Assembly (NCBI RefSeq): GCF_018860365.1
Contig: NZ_JAHKPO010000013.1
Location: 186,001 to 250,000, forward strand
From: Arenibacter algicola
GTDB taxonomy: Bacteria > Bacteroidota > Bacteroidia > Flavobacteriales > Flavobacteriaceae
Direction of reading: 5' to 3'
DNA length: 64,000 nucleotides
Shown here: in pieces, positions 1 through 7,799 of the stretch
Layout: each line of letters starts with the position of its first letter
Position numbering within the stretch: position 1 is the stretch's first letter
Notes under the pieces: model-generated
Databases searched by the model: none
Seen by the model: the letters and a program-made list of their open reading frames with translations, nothing else
Told to the model about the DNA's origin: nothing
Made by a program: the position numbers and the translations under genes

Positions 1-1
1 T

Positions 2-808
2 AACTGGGACTTATGGCTAGGGCCATCGGAATTTAAGCCATACACCCCTAATTTGCATCCGTTTGGATGGAGAGGATGGTGGGAATACGGTACAGGGGCT
101 TTGGGAGATGTAGGATGTCATTTGATCGATATTCCTTTTAGAACCTTGGGGCTTAAATATCCAACAGATGCGGAATGTAGCGTGGGGGCGGTATATACCA
201 ATATGTGGAATGCAGATTATCATCCAGAAGGATGTCCGGCTTCATCATTTATAACATTACACTTTGGAGCTACGGAAAAGAGTCAATCACCAATAGAAAT
301 GACCTGGAGCGATGGAGGTATAAGACCTGCACACCCAGAAATTATCCCGGCTGATCACGAAATTGGAGGTAATGGAAGTCAGAACGGGGTATTGATCATA
401 GGTGAAAAGGGAATTATTTCTACCAATATCAACGATAGTTCCCCTTTGATGCCAAAATTGTATATGAACGATGGCTCAACGGATTTTGGTCCGGAAGTGG
501 AGCCAAATGATGAACCCGAATACGGACATCAACGTCTATGGATAGATGCCTGTAAGGCCGGTTTTGGCAGCAAGGAACATCTTGGGCTAACATCTTCCTT
601 TGACTATGCAGGTCCTATGACTGAGACTGTTCTAATGGGGAACCTTGCCATTCGTAGCTATTTGTTGCAAAGAGAAAATGAGAAAGGCAAGATGGAGTTC
701 TTTGCCCGTAAGAAATTGCTTTGGGACGGAGAGAATATGCGTATTACCAACCTTGAGGAGGCAAACCAGTTTGTAACGAGAAATTACAGACCTGGCTTTG
801 TAGTATAA
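2..808 (+). CDS. Gfo/Idh/MocA-family oxidoreductase, C-terminal part (5' end outside window)
   Basis: The frame is open from base 2, so this is the last 268 residues of a longer gene; the N-terminal NAD(P)-binding Rossmann domain lies to the left. What is visible is the alpha/beta substrate domain: WDLWLGP near the edge, the tryptophan-rich FGWRGWW, and GTGALGDVGCH, a block typical of the large, often exported, Bacteroidota branch of the family. Family members oxidise or reduce hydroxyls of sugars or cyclitols. A TTG at base 53 is only an internal codon, because family-like sequence continues upstream of it. The gene is followed by a strong hairpin, so it ends its transcript. The substrate cannot be read from this part; a link to the keto-sugar locus at 42-54 kb is possible but not shown. 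Confidence 0.9.
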   Translation, partial: NWDLWLGPSEFKPYTPNLHPFGWRGWWEYGTGALGDVGCHLIDIPFRTLGLKYPTDAECSVGAVYTNMWNADYHPEGCPASSFITLHFGATEKSQSPIEMTWSDGGIRPAHPEIIPADHEIGGNGSQNGVLIIGEKGIISTNINDSSPLMPKLYMNDGSTDFGPEVEPNDEPEYGHQRLWIDACKAGFGSKEHLGLTSSFDYAGPMTETVLMGNLAIRSYLLQRENEKGKMEFFARKKLLWDGENMRITNLEEANQFVTRNYRPGFVV

Positions 809-830
809 GTTGGAATAACACGGAATTAAG

Positions 831-871
831 CACCCTTAAAACCGCAACTTATAAGGTTTTAAGGGTGTTTT
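831..871 (+). terminator. Rho-independent terminator of the oxidoreductase gene
   Basis: A perfect 13-bp inverted repeat (831-843 with 855-867, arms CACCCTTAAAACC / GGTTTTAAGGGTG, 11-nt loop) is followed by a T-rich tail. It lies 23 bp after the stop codon. Confidence 0.88.
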
Positions 872-940
872 ATATTTTATAATTAACTAAAATTTTTAAT
901 CCCATACGGATTGGCGGCATAACGGCTTTAGGTATTTTGC

Positions 941-948
941 TATATTTG
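941..948 (+). promoter_or_regulatory. Minus-7 promoter element of the FKBP gene
   Basis: TATATTTG matches the Bacteroidota minus-7 consensus TAnnTTTG exactly and lies 21 bp before the FKBP start codon. No convincing minus-33 TTTG is seen at the usual distance. Confidence 0.55.
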
Positions 949-968
949 GCCCTTAAAAAAGATTAACT

Positions 969-1430
969 ATGAAGAACACACTTTTTGTTTTGGCCTTAAT
1001 GCTTTTTATTTCTTGTTCTAACGACAAGAAAACAGAGGAGGACATTGATTATGTTGCCAAGAACGAGGCGGATATCCAGGCCTATGTTGAGGAGAACAAC
1101 TTAACCGCCATAAGAAGTAATTCAGGACTTTATTACGTAATTGAAGAAGAAGGGACGGGAGCACAGGCAGTGGCCAGTTCCAATGTAACTGTGGCCTATA
1201 AAGGGTATTTTCTTAATGGATCGGTCTTCGATCAAAGTGATGAAGAGGGTATTACTATTGGCTTAAACCAGGTAATAGCGGGTTGGACAGAGGGCATTGC
1301 CTATTTTAAGGAAGGTGGTAATGGAATACTTTTGGTGCCTGCCCATTTGGGTTACGGTAGCAGGGATTATAGTGGGATTCCTGGTGGATCCGTACTTGTT
1401 TTTGAGGTCACTTTGATTTCTGTGAATTAA
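969..1430 (+). CDS. FKBP-type peptidyl-prolyl cis-trans isomerase, lipoprotein
   Basis: 153 residues. An N-terminal signal with lipobox (LFISC, Cys16) predicts a lipid-anchored protein of the periplasmic face or outer membrane. After a short acidic linker (residues about 20-55) comes a single FKBP fold: VAYKGYFLNGSVFDQS, then VIAGWTEGIAYFKEGGNG and the closing LVPAHLGYGSRDYSGIPGGSVLVFEVTL, the usual FKBP core with the Tyr, Phe-Asp, Trp and Tyr positions that line the proline pocket. It should catalyse proline isomerisation in secreted proteins. It is a stand-alone gene with its own promoter element and a hairpin after it. Confidence 0.93.
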   Translation: MKNTLFVLALMLFISCSNDKKTEEDIDYVAKNEADIQAYVEENNLTAIRSNSGLYYVIEEEGTGAQAVASSNVTVAYKGYFLNGSVFDQSDEEGITIGLNQVIAGWTEGIAYFKEGGNGILLVPAHLGYGSRDYSGIPGGSVLVFEVTLISVN

Positions 1431-1794
1431 TCGACACCTAGTTTTTTGCTTTTCCTTTGGCTTGTGGCCAGTTGTATGAATAATTACAAAAACCGACCGA
1501 AAGGTTGGTTTTTGTTTGTTGTCGATGCTGGAATATTGATAAGTTGGCAGATTATGTGTATAATTCGCCGATGATTTACCTGCTTCAGAGCTGTAATCAG
1601 CTCAATATGATATTAAACCGACCAACTGGTTTGTAAACGAACCGCAGAAAAGAAATAATTCTTTCCTATATCTCTCCATAAAAGTGGATACTTACTTAAA
1701 ATTCTTCTTCATTATCCATCATGTCCTTATATTTAGAGTTTCGAAATAATCCCTGGATAGTTAAAGCATCCCTGTCTAAAAAGTTTGCCGAAAA
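1431..1794. other. Intergenic stretch with two AAACCGACC dyads
   Basis: No coding signal is seen. It holds a terminator-like dyad at 1488-1513 and a related site at 1615-1632 (AAACC, 8-nt spacer, GGTTT). Both contain AAACCGACC, a form often seen for TetR-type operators, but no TetR gene is nearby. No exact TAnnTTTG element for the next gene was found. Confidence 0.5.
1488..1515 (+). terminator. Hairpin with T-run after the FKBP gene
   Basis: Arms AAAAACCGACC and GGTTGGTTTTT pair over 11 bp (one G-U) around a GAAA tetraloop, followed by a few more T. It fits a terminator for the FKBP gene 58 bp upstream; the same dyad could also bind a regulator. Confidence 0.6.
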
Positions 1795-3057
1795 GTGAAG
1801 CTAAAACGGAGAAGAAAACTCATTACTTATCTGAATATTTTGGACCAGCCTATTCGGTTTAATCCTTTTGTATTCAGTCGCACCTTTTTATTATGGGCAT
1901 TCCTTGGTTTATTAGGGGGATTGATTGCTGGCTTATATTGGATTGTGCTGGAATTCTTGACCCACAAAATGGCATTTTTTGCAGGTTGGCAGGTAATCCC
2001 CCTTATGTCGATCGCTGGTTTATTGGCCGGTTTGGTGATTCATTTTATTGGTGATCCTGGTGAAATCCACCTCATTGTAAACAACATTCGTTTTAATAAG
2101 GGGAAGTTGGATCCCAAGAATAATCCATCAATGATATTATCGTCCTTGCTTTGTGTAGCCTCTGGCGGTAGTCTGGGCCCAGAAGCCCCTTTGGTGCAGG
2201 TTACCGGGTCAACGGGTACTTGGCTTGGAAAAATATTCCGGTTAAAGGGCGAAGAATTACGTTCCTTGAGTATTGCGGGCATGGCTTCGGGTTTTACGGC
2301 CTTGTTTGGCGCCCCTTTGGGAGGCAGTTTATTCTCTCTGGAAATTCTGCACCATAAACATGCTGTAGAATACTATAAGGCTATTATTCCTGCCTTGGTA
2401 GCAAGTAGTTTTAGTTACGTGGTTTTCGCTTTGGTCATTCATTTGGGCATTGGTCCTATTTGGAATTTATCCGAATATGAATATTCAGGCGTGTTCGATT
2501 TCCTCTATGCCGTAATATTTGCCGTGGGTGGCACTCTTGTGGCTTGGGGATTTATATACTGCACCAAATTCTTTAAATTGATTTTTGAAAAGCGACCGAT
2601 TCCTATTTATTTAAAAACTTTGATTGGGGGATTGCTTTTAGGGATTATAGCCTATTTTTTTCCTTTGACGAGATATTTTGGCCATCATGAAATTAACGAA
2701 CTGCTTACTCAGGATCTATCACTGAATGCGCTTGTGGCGATTTTGGTTTTTAAAATTGTAGCTATTGCCATTACTGTTACCTCTGGTTGGCGGGGTGGTT
2801 TTATTATACCCTTGTTTTTTGTTGGGGTTAGTTTAGGAATGATACTTTCTATTTTATTCCCTTCCATTAATCCAATTTTGGCTATAATAAGTTGTATGGC
2901 GGCCATAAATGCCTGTGTCACCAGAACACCTATGAGTACCACTATTCTTTTGGCTACTTTAACCGGGTTTGGGTATTTTATCCCTATACTGTTTGCTAGT
3001 TTAACGGGATATTTTTTGGCTCCTAGAATACCATTTATAGGTTCACAAATGGAATAA
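1795..3057 (+). CDS. ClC-family chloride channel/transporter
   Basis: 420 residues, integral inner-membrane protein with many hydrophobic segments. The filter-forming motif is GSLGPEAPLVQ at about residue 123; its Glu corresponds to the gating glutamate of ClC proteins, so proton coupling or gating is likely retained. A second conserved stretch GWRGGFIIPLFFVG lies at about residue 332 and matches the GxFxP filter motif. There are no C-terminal CBS domains. The start is GTG at 1795: an in-frame stop lies just upstream and the first ATG is too far inside. It opens a same-strand run with the next three genes (spacing 21, 12 and an overlap of 11 bp). Confidence 0.9.
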   Translation: MKLKRRRKLITYLNILDQPIRFNPFVFSRTFLLWAFLGLLGGLIAGLYWIVLEFLTHKMAFFAGWQVIPLMSIAGLLAGLVIHFIGDPGEIHLIVNNIRFNKGKLDPKNNPSMILSSLLCVASGGSLGPEAPLVQVTGSTGTWLGKIFRLKGEELRSLSIAGMASGFTALFGAPLGGSLFSLEILHHKHAVEYYKAIIPALVASSFSYVVFALVIHLGIGPIWNLSEYEYSGVFDFLYAVIFAVGGTLVAWGFIYCTKFFKLIFEKRPIPIYLKTLIGGLLLGIIAYFFPLTRYFGHHEINELLTQDLSLNALVAILVFKIVAIAITVTSGWRGGFIIPLFFVGVSLGMILSILFPSINPILAIISCMAAINACVTRTPMSTTILLATLTGFGYFIPILFASLTGYFLAPRIPFIGSQME

Positions 3058-3078
3058 TAAATTAAGTGATTGTGTAAA

Positions 3079-3576
3079 ATGGGATTGAACATAGAGCCTC
3101 GAATTGAAGAGATATCGAAAAAAAAATTGATCGGCAACCGATTGGTCATGAGCTTATCTGGGGATAGGACGAAGGAACTTTGGCAGGGATTTATGACCAG
3201 AAGAAAGGAAATTGGGAACCCTGTCACCACCAATTTGATAAGTATGCAGGTTTATGATCGGCTGTTGAGTTTTTCGGAATTTAATGATACCACCCAATTT
3301 GAAAAGTGGGCCGTTGTTGAGGTGGAAGATTATAAGGACTTGCCCAGTGGTATGGAGACCTATACCTTGTTAGGAGGATTATATGCCGTTTTTGTTCATA
3401 AGGGTTTGCCAAGTAGCTTTCCTGGAACGGCACAGTATATTTATGGGGAATGGTTGCCAAAATCGGATTACGAGTTGGATCATAGGGAGCATTTCGAGAT
3501 TATGGGCGATAAATACAGGAATAACGACTTAAATTCGGAAGAAGAGGTCTGGGTGCCCATTAAAAGAAAAAATTAA
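3079..3576 (+). CDS. GyrI-like effector-binding-domain protein
   Basis: 165 residues from ATG 3079; a TTG at 3070 is possible but adds only three residues. The whole length fits the AraC effector-binding / GyrI-like fold: an initial PRIEEISKKKLIGNRL strand, a WQGFM-RRKEIGN helix, a middle SMQVYD strand, WAVVEVEDYKDLPSGME, then GLYAVFVHKG and YGEWLPKSDYELDHREHFEIM, with the acidic residues that usually line the ligand pocket. No DNA-binding domain is attached, so it is a stand-alone small-molecule-binding protein, of unknown ligand. It lies between the ClC gene and the esterase in a likely operon. Confidence 0.85.
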   Translation: MGLNIEPRIEEISKKKLIGNRLVMSLSGDRTKELWQGFMTRRKEIGNPVTTNLISMQVYDRLLSFSEFNDTTQFEKWAVVEVEDYKDLPSGMETYTLLGGLYAVFVHKGLPSSFPGTAQYIYGEWLPKSDYELDHREHFEIMGDKYRNNDLNSEEEVWVPIKRKN

Positions 3577-3588
3577 GAATAGGTAGAT

Positions 3589-5376
3589 ATGGAAAAAAAA
3601 TCGTTTTTAGGTTTATGGGCAATAATTTTGCTATTTCAATTTTCACTTGCCCAGGAGGACACTGCTATTTCTTGGTGGAATCCTGCAGATTCCAATTCCC
3701 TGGTCGTTGAAGGGCAAGCTTGGCCAGATCAGGTGGCTTCAAGATATCACAGATTGCCAAAGCAGGCCGAGGGAATAGTTCGGACTGCTGTTTGGAACCT
3801 ATCTAAACATTCAGCAGGCCTCTCTATTAGGTTTAGAAGTGATGCCGAATCTATTACGGTACGCTATAAGGTGAAAGGAAATCATGCCATGCCCCATATG
3901 CCAGCAACCGGGGTTAGTGGGGTGGATCTATATGCCAAGACTAGTGATGGGGATTGGAGATGGTACAGAGGAAAGTATTCCTTTGCCGATACCATACAAT
4001 ATCGCTATTCCAACATAGACCCGAAAGAGGAATACCATACTAAGGGTAGGGAGTATCAGTTGTATTTGCCTTTGTACAATGAAGTGGAGTGGTTGGAAAT
4101 TGGAGTACCAGTGGAGGCTGTTTTGGAACCTTTGCCATTAAGAAGGGAGAAACCTGTGGTAGTTTATGGCACCTCCATTGCACATGGGGCCTGCGCCTCT
4201 CGCCCAGGAATGGCATGGACCTCTATCTTGGGAAGAAAATTGGATAGACCACTTATTAATTTAGCCTTTTCGGGAAATGGCAGAATGGAGGAAGAGGTAA
4301 TTAATTTTATTACTGAAATTGATGCCAAAATCTATGTGTTGGATTGTTTGCCGAATTTGGGCGCCACCAAAGATCGTTCGTTGGATGAAGTACGGAAACT
4401 TCTTATTTCCGGGGTGAAACAGATAAGGACAAAGCGTCCCTCAGCGCCAATTTTGTTGGTGGACCACGACGGTTATTCTGATGGTGCCGTAGACAGTGAA
4501 CGTTTTAAAACCTACACCGATTTAAATAGAATTGCCAAGGAGGCATTTGTCCAATTGGAGGACGAGGGTATAAAGGATATTTTTCTATTAACCAATGAAG
4601 AACTGAATCTGTCCATGGAGAGTTTTGTAGATGGTACCCATCCTACGGATTTGGGAATGATGGAATATGCCGTTGCCTATGAAAAAGCTTTACGCGAGAT
4701 CTTGAAGGAGCCTATAGGGGGTATATCCACAACTATTCCGGTAACCCAAGCCAGGGAGCCCGAAATGTACCTTTGGGAAGGCCGTCATCAGGAATTGTTA
4801 AAAATGAATCGGGAAAGTGCCCCAAAAATATGTTTTTTCGGAAATAGTATAACCCATTATTGGGGAGGTAGCCCAAAAGCCTCTTTAAGCAATGGAGCCG
4901 ATTCCTGGAAGGCCAATTTGGACGAATTGCAGGTACGCAATTTTGGGTTTGGTTGGGATAGGGTAGAAAACGTGCTCTGGAGAATATATCACGATGAATT
5001 GGATGGCTTTGAAGCTGAGCAAATAGTCCTGATGATCGGCACCAACAATGAACACCTCAATACGGATGAAGAGATTCTCAGTGGATTGGAAATGGTAATC
5101 AGTGCCATAAAGGAAAGACAGCCTAATGCGCGACTGTTATTGCTGGGGTTGTTTCCCAGGGTGAACAAGGAGGAACGTATGAGGATTTTAAACACGGGAA
5201 TAGCTGCATTGGCAACCTCTAAAAATGTGGATTATGCAGATATTGGCGGGGTGCTATTGGGCAAGGATCAGAAAATAGATGCCAGTCTTTTCTCGGATGG
5301 TTTGCATCCCAATGCAAAAGGATACCGAAAAGTAGGCAAATTATTAAAACAAACCTTGGAGAAAAATGCGAATTAG
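3589..5376 (+). CDS. Secreted esterase with two SGNH/GDSL hydrolase domains
   Basis: 595 residues. A signal peptide (about 1-21, ending SLAQ) exports it. Residues about 25-185 form the beta-rich domain that precedes SGNH hydrolases. The first catalytic domain (about 190-385) has GTSIAHG with the nucleophile Ser, FSGNGRMEEE, and DGTHPTDLG with the Asp-His pair. A second, different SGNH domain (about 405-593) has FFGNSITHYWGG, NFGFGWDRVENV, LMIGTNNEH and SDGLHPNAKGY. Both triads look complete. Proteins of this sort deacetylate polysaccharides or cleave acyl esters. Its stop overlaps the start of the GH27 gene by 11 bp, which points to translational coupling and a joint role in removing acyl groups and alpha-galactose from a glycan. 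Confidence 0.88.
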   Translation: MEKKSFLGLWAIILLFQFSLAQEDTAISWWNPADSNSLVVEGQAWPDQVASRYHRLPKQAEGIVRTAVWNLSKHSAGLSIRFRSDAESITVRYKVKGNHAMPHMPATGVSGVDLYAKTSDGDWRWYRGKYSFADTIQYRYSNIDPKEEYHTKGREYQLYLPLYNEVEWLEIGVPVEAVLEPLPLRREKPVVVYGTSIAHGACASRPGMAWTSILGRKLDRPLINLAFSGNGRMEEEVINFITEIDAKIYVLDCLPNLGATKDRSLDEVRKLLISGVKQIRTKRPSAPILLVDHDGYSDGAVDSERFKTYTDLNRIAKEAFVQLEDEGIKDIFLLTNEELNLSMESFVDGTHPTDLGMMEYAVAYEKALREILKEPIGGISTTIPVTQAREPEMYLWEGRHQELLKMNRESAPKICFFGNSITHYWGGSPKASLSNGADSWKANLDELQVRNFGFGWDRVENVLWRIYHDELDGFEAEQIVLMIGTNNEHLNTDEEILSGLEMVISAIKERQPNARLLLLGLFPRVNKEERMRILNTGIAALATSKNVDYADIGGVLLGKDQKIDASLFSDGLHPNAKGYRKVGKLLKQTLEKNAN

Positions 5377-6652
5377 AAATTTGAATAGAACCGTTCCCAT
5401 CTTATTGAGCATATTGTCATTATCCTGTAATTTAAAGACCGACGGAAACTCCTTAAATGCCACTTTGGAAAAGGAGGAAATGAAGGAAGCTAAAAAATCT
5501 TCCAAGGCACCGATTATGGGTTGGGCCAGTTGGAACAATTATAGGGTGAATATTAATGAAGAGATTATAAAATCCCAGGCAGATGCCATGGTGTCCTCAG
5601 GTTTAAAGAATGCCGGTTATTCCTTCATCAATATAGACGATGGCTTTTATGGGGGACGGGATGAAAATGGAAACCTCTTGGTGCATAAGGAACGCTTTCC
5701 TTCCGGAATGAAATCATTGGCAGAATATATTCATGCAAAAGGGCTAAAAGCAGGAATCTATTCCGATGCGGGGATCAATACCTGTGCCTCCTATTGGGAT
5801 AAAGACACCATTGGCTCCGGAATGGGGCTTTATGGACATGATCGGAAGGACTTGACCTTATATCTTAAGGAATGGAAATATGACTTTATTAAAGTGGATT
5901 GGTGTGGCGGAGAATGGTTGGGATTGGATGAGGAAACCAGATATTCAGAGATTGGAAAGATAATAAGGGAGATTAACCCCAATACAGTTTTCAATGTATG
6001 TAGATGGAAGTTTCCAGGTAAATGGGTAACACAGGTAGCAGATTCATGGAGAATTTCCGGAGATATCAGCAATAGGTTCGAATCTATTCTTAGGATTATT
6101 GATTTAAATGCGGATTTGTGGACCTACAGTTCTGCCGGACATTATAATGATATGGATATGCTTCAAGTTGGTAGAGGAATGACCCTGGAGGAGGACAGGA
6201 CCCATTTTTCCATGTGGTGCTTAATGCATTCCCCACTTTTGTTGGGCAATGATCTAACTACTATGTCCAATGAAACATTGAAACTGGTGGGTAATAGTGA
6301 AATGATTGCACTCAATCAAAGTCCCTATGTTTATCAGTCAAGGCGTTTGGTAGATTATGGGGAATTGGAGGTTTGGGCAAAACCACTTATAGATACTATG
6401 AGCGGCGAAATAGCCGTAGGATTGCTTAATAGGTCCGATAGCCCGGCGAACATAACTTTTAACCTATCGGATATAGGAATTAAGGCTTCTGAAGGATATA
6501 CCATTCGGGATATATGGGCCGATAAAGACTATAAAACCGCCAAGGAAGAAACAATTCAGATGGAAGTTCCCAGCCATGGGATTGTGGTTCTAAAGATTAA
6601 AGGTGAGGCCGTTCCCTTTAACATTTTCCAGTTCAAGGAAAATAATTGGTAG
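5366..6652 (+). CDS. Glycoside hydrolase family 27 alpha-galactosidase, lipoprotein
   Basis: 428 residues. An N-terminal hydrophobic segment ending in LSLSC (Cys21) predicts lipidation. The GH27 TIM barrel starts at MGWASWNNY (about residue 51), continues with NIDDGFYGG, and carries the nucleophile in KVDWCGG (Asp178) and the acid/base in WRISGDI (Asp233). NDMDMLQVG follows. The C-terminal beta domain (about 330-415) ends the protein, the usual GH27 length. It should hydrolyse terminal alpha-galactosyl (or alpha-N-acetylgalactosaminyl) residues at the cell surface or periplasm. Overlap with the esterase gene supports co-expression; no SusC/SusD pair is near. Confidence 0.92.
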   Translation: MRIRNLNRTVPILLSILSLSCNLKTDGNSLNATLEKEEMKEAKKSSKAPIMGWASWNNYRVNINEEIIKSQADAMVSSGLKNAGYSFINIDDGFYGGRDENGNLLVHKERFPSGMKSLAEYIHAKGLKAGIYSDAGINTCASYWDKDTIGSGMGLYGHDRKDLTLYLKEWKYDFIKVDWCGGEWLGLDEETRYSEIGKIIREINPNTVFNVCRWKFPGKWVTQVADSWRISGDISNRFESILRIIDLNADLWTYSSAGHYNDMDMLQVGRGMTLEEDRTHFSMWCLMHSPLLLGNDLTTMSNETLKLVGNSEMIALNQSPYVYQSRRLVDYGELEVWAKPLIDTMSGEIAVGLLNRSDSPANITFNLSDIGIKASEGYTIRDIWADKDYKTAKEETIQMEVPSHGIVVLKIKGEAVPFNIFQFKENNW

Positions 6653-6654
6653 CC

Positions 6655-7497
6655 TTATAAGGGTCGTGCCACCATAATCCCCGTATTACTTTTTATGCCC
6701 TTTAGGTATTCGGCTAAGGGTAGTTTGGAAACTTCTACCTCCATGGATCCTGTGGAAGCGTGCAACAGATGTATTCTGCCATCGGCTTCCCGACTTGCAA
6801 TTCCAGTATGGGTAATATCTAGTCCTTTAATGGAAGTGGTCAGCGCAATTATATCGCCAGTTTGAATTAAATGCTCATTAGCTTTTATTTGATCCTGAGG
6901 AAGGATACAGATGGACTGCAATTTCAGAAATTCCTCTGAAGCCTGTATTTTTTTATAATTTTCATCATCTTTGAGAAATGGATACAGTTCTCTATGTGTG
7001 CTCATAAAATTGATGGCCTTACTACTTTCCACACCTCCAATTTCCGAGGTCATATCCTTTAATAAGCCCTTATGCTCATTGTTGGCGATCCATTCTGAAA
7101 AATAATGCAGCCGTGACGCATAACCATTGAGCTCTCCATTTTTATACCGAATGGTTTCTAAATGGTCTAAAAAGCTATCAAAGTCCTTTTCGTTGTTTTG
7201 TAACATTAGACTAAAAGCCAAAACATTCTCTACAAAGGTAGTGCAGTCCAACCCCTGAAAGTTAATTACCAAGGATTCAGTTTCTCCTATTTCCAGAGTT
7301 TTGGCCACATAGGGAGTTCCGATAAACGTTTTGCCCACTGCAACCATAGTTGTTCCAATATCTTCAGTATTAATATTAGAAATTGTCTTTATTTTGGTGT
7401 TAAAGGCTTCCCTATCCTGAGGAGAACAAATTAGATTTTGGGCAGATCCATGGGGAATAAGGCAGAGGAACAAGAGATTAAGGAAAATAGTTTTCAT
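6655..7497 (-). CDS. DUF1460 (N-acetylmuramoyl-L-alanine amidase-like) secreted protein
   Basis: 280 residues with a signal peptide (about 1-19, HGSAQ). It matches the DUF1460 family, an NlpC/P60-like papain fold that cuts cell-wall peptides: FQGLDCTTFVENV holds the likely catalytic Cys, and THTGIA and LLHAST the later His-containing strands. The segment around residue 210, IQTGDIIALTT, is the SH3-like turn seen in these enzymes. It acts in the periplasm on peptidoglycan fragments, perhaps in recycling. It converges with the GH27 gene with a 2-bp gap and is separated from its upstream neighbour by 302 bp, so it probably has its own promoter. Confidence 0.85.
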   Translation of the reverse strand: MKTIFLNLLFLCLIPHGSAQNLICSPQDREAFNTKIKTISNINTEDIGTTMVAVGKTFIGTPYVAKTLEIGETESLVINFQGLDCTTFVENVLAFSLMLQNNEKDFDSFLDHLETIRYKNGELNGYASRLHYFSEWIANNEHKGLLKDMTSEIGGVESSKAINFMSTHRELYPFLKDDENYKKIQASEEFLKLQSICILPQDQIKANEHLIQTGDIIALTTSIKGLDITHTGIASREADGRIHLLHASTGSMEVEVSKLPLAEYLKGIKSNTGIMVARPL

Positions 7498-7799
7498 TTA
7501 AATGGATAATTTAAATTTTATTAAATAACTGTTTGTAAATAAATTAGTTAAAATGTGTTGTACTTTACGGTTTTAAATTTTATATGCCTTTTAGGGTATC
7601 TGATTTTGGTAGAAATATTTTCTTTTAGCAGGATTATATTAGGCGTCTGGTTTCCTTTGTAAAATTCAATAATGAAATTAATTAAAATCTACCATGATTC
7701 GTCTTCCATTAAACTTCATTGGCTATAAAATATGCATTTTTGTGGTTGTTGGTTTCTATAATGGTTAATGTTGACTCTATCTGGATAATAGCAACCTTT
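7498..7799. other. Intergenic stretch, AT-rich, no clear feature
   Basis: About 300 bp between two minus-strand genes. It should carry the promoter of the DUF1460 gene, but no exact TAnnTTTG, strong dyad or small ORF was found. Confidence 0.5.

Noticed and set aside
2709-3233. 174-codon frame antisense to the ClC and effector-binding genes
   Set aside because: Lies opposite two well-recognised genes; only a shadow frame.
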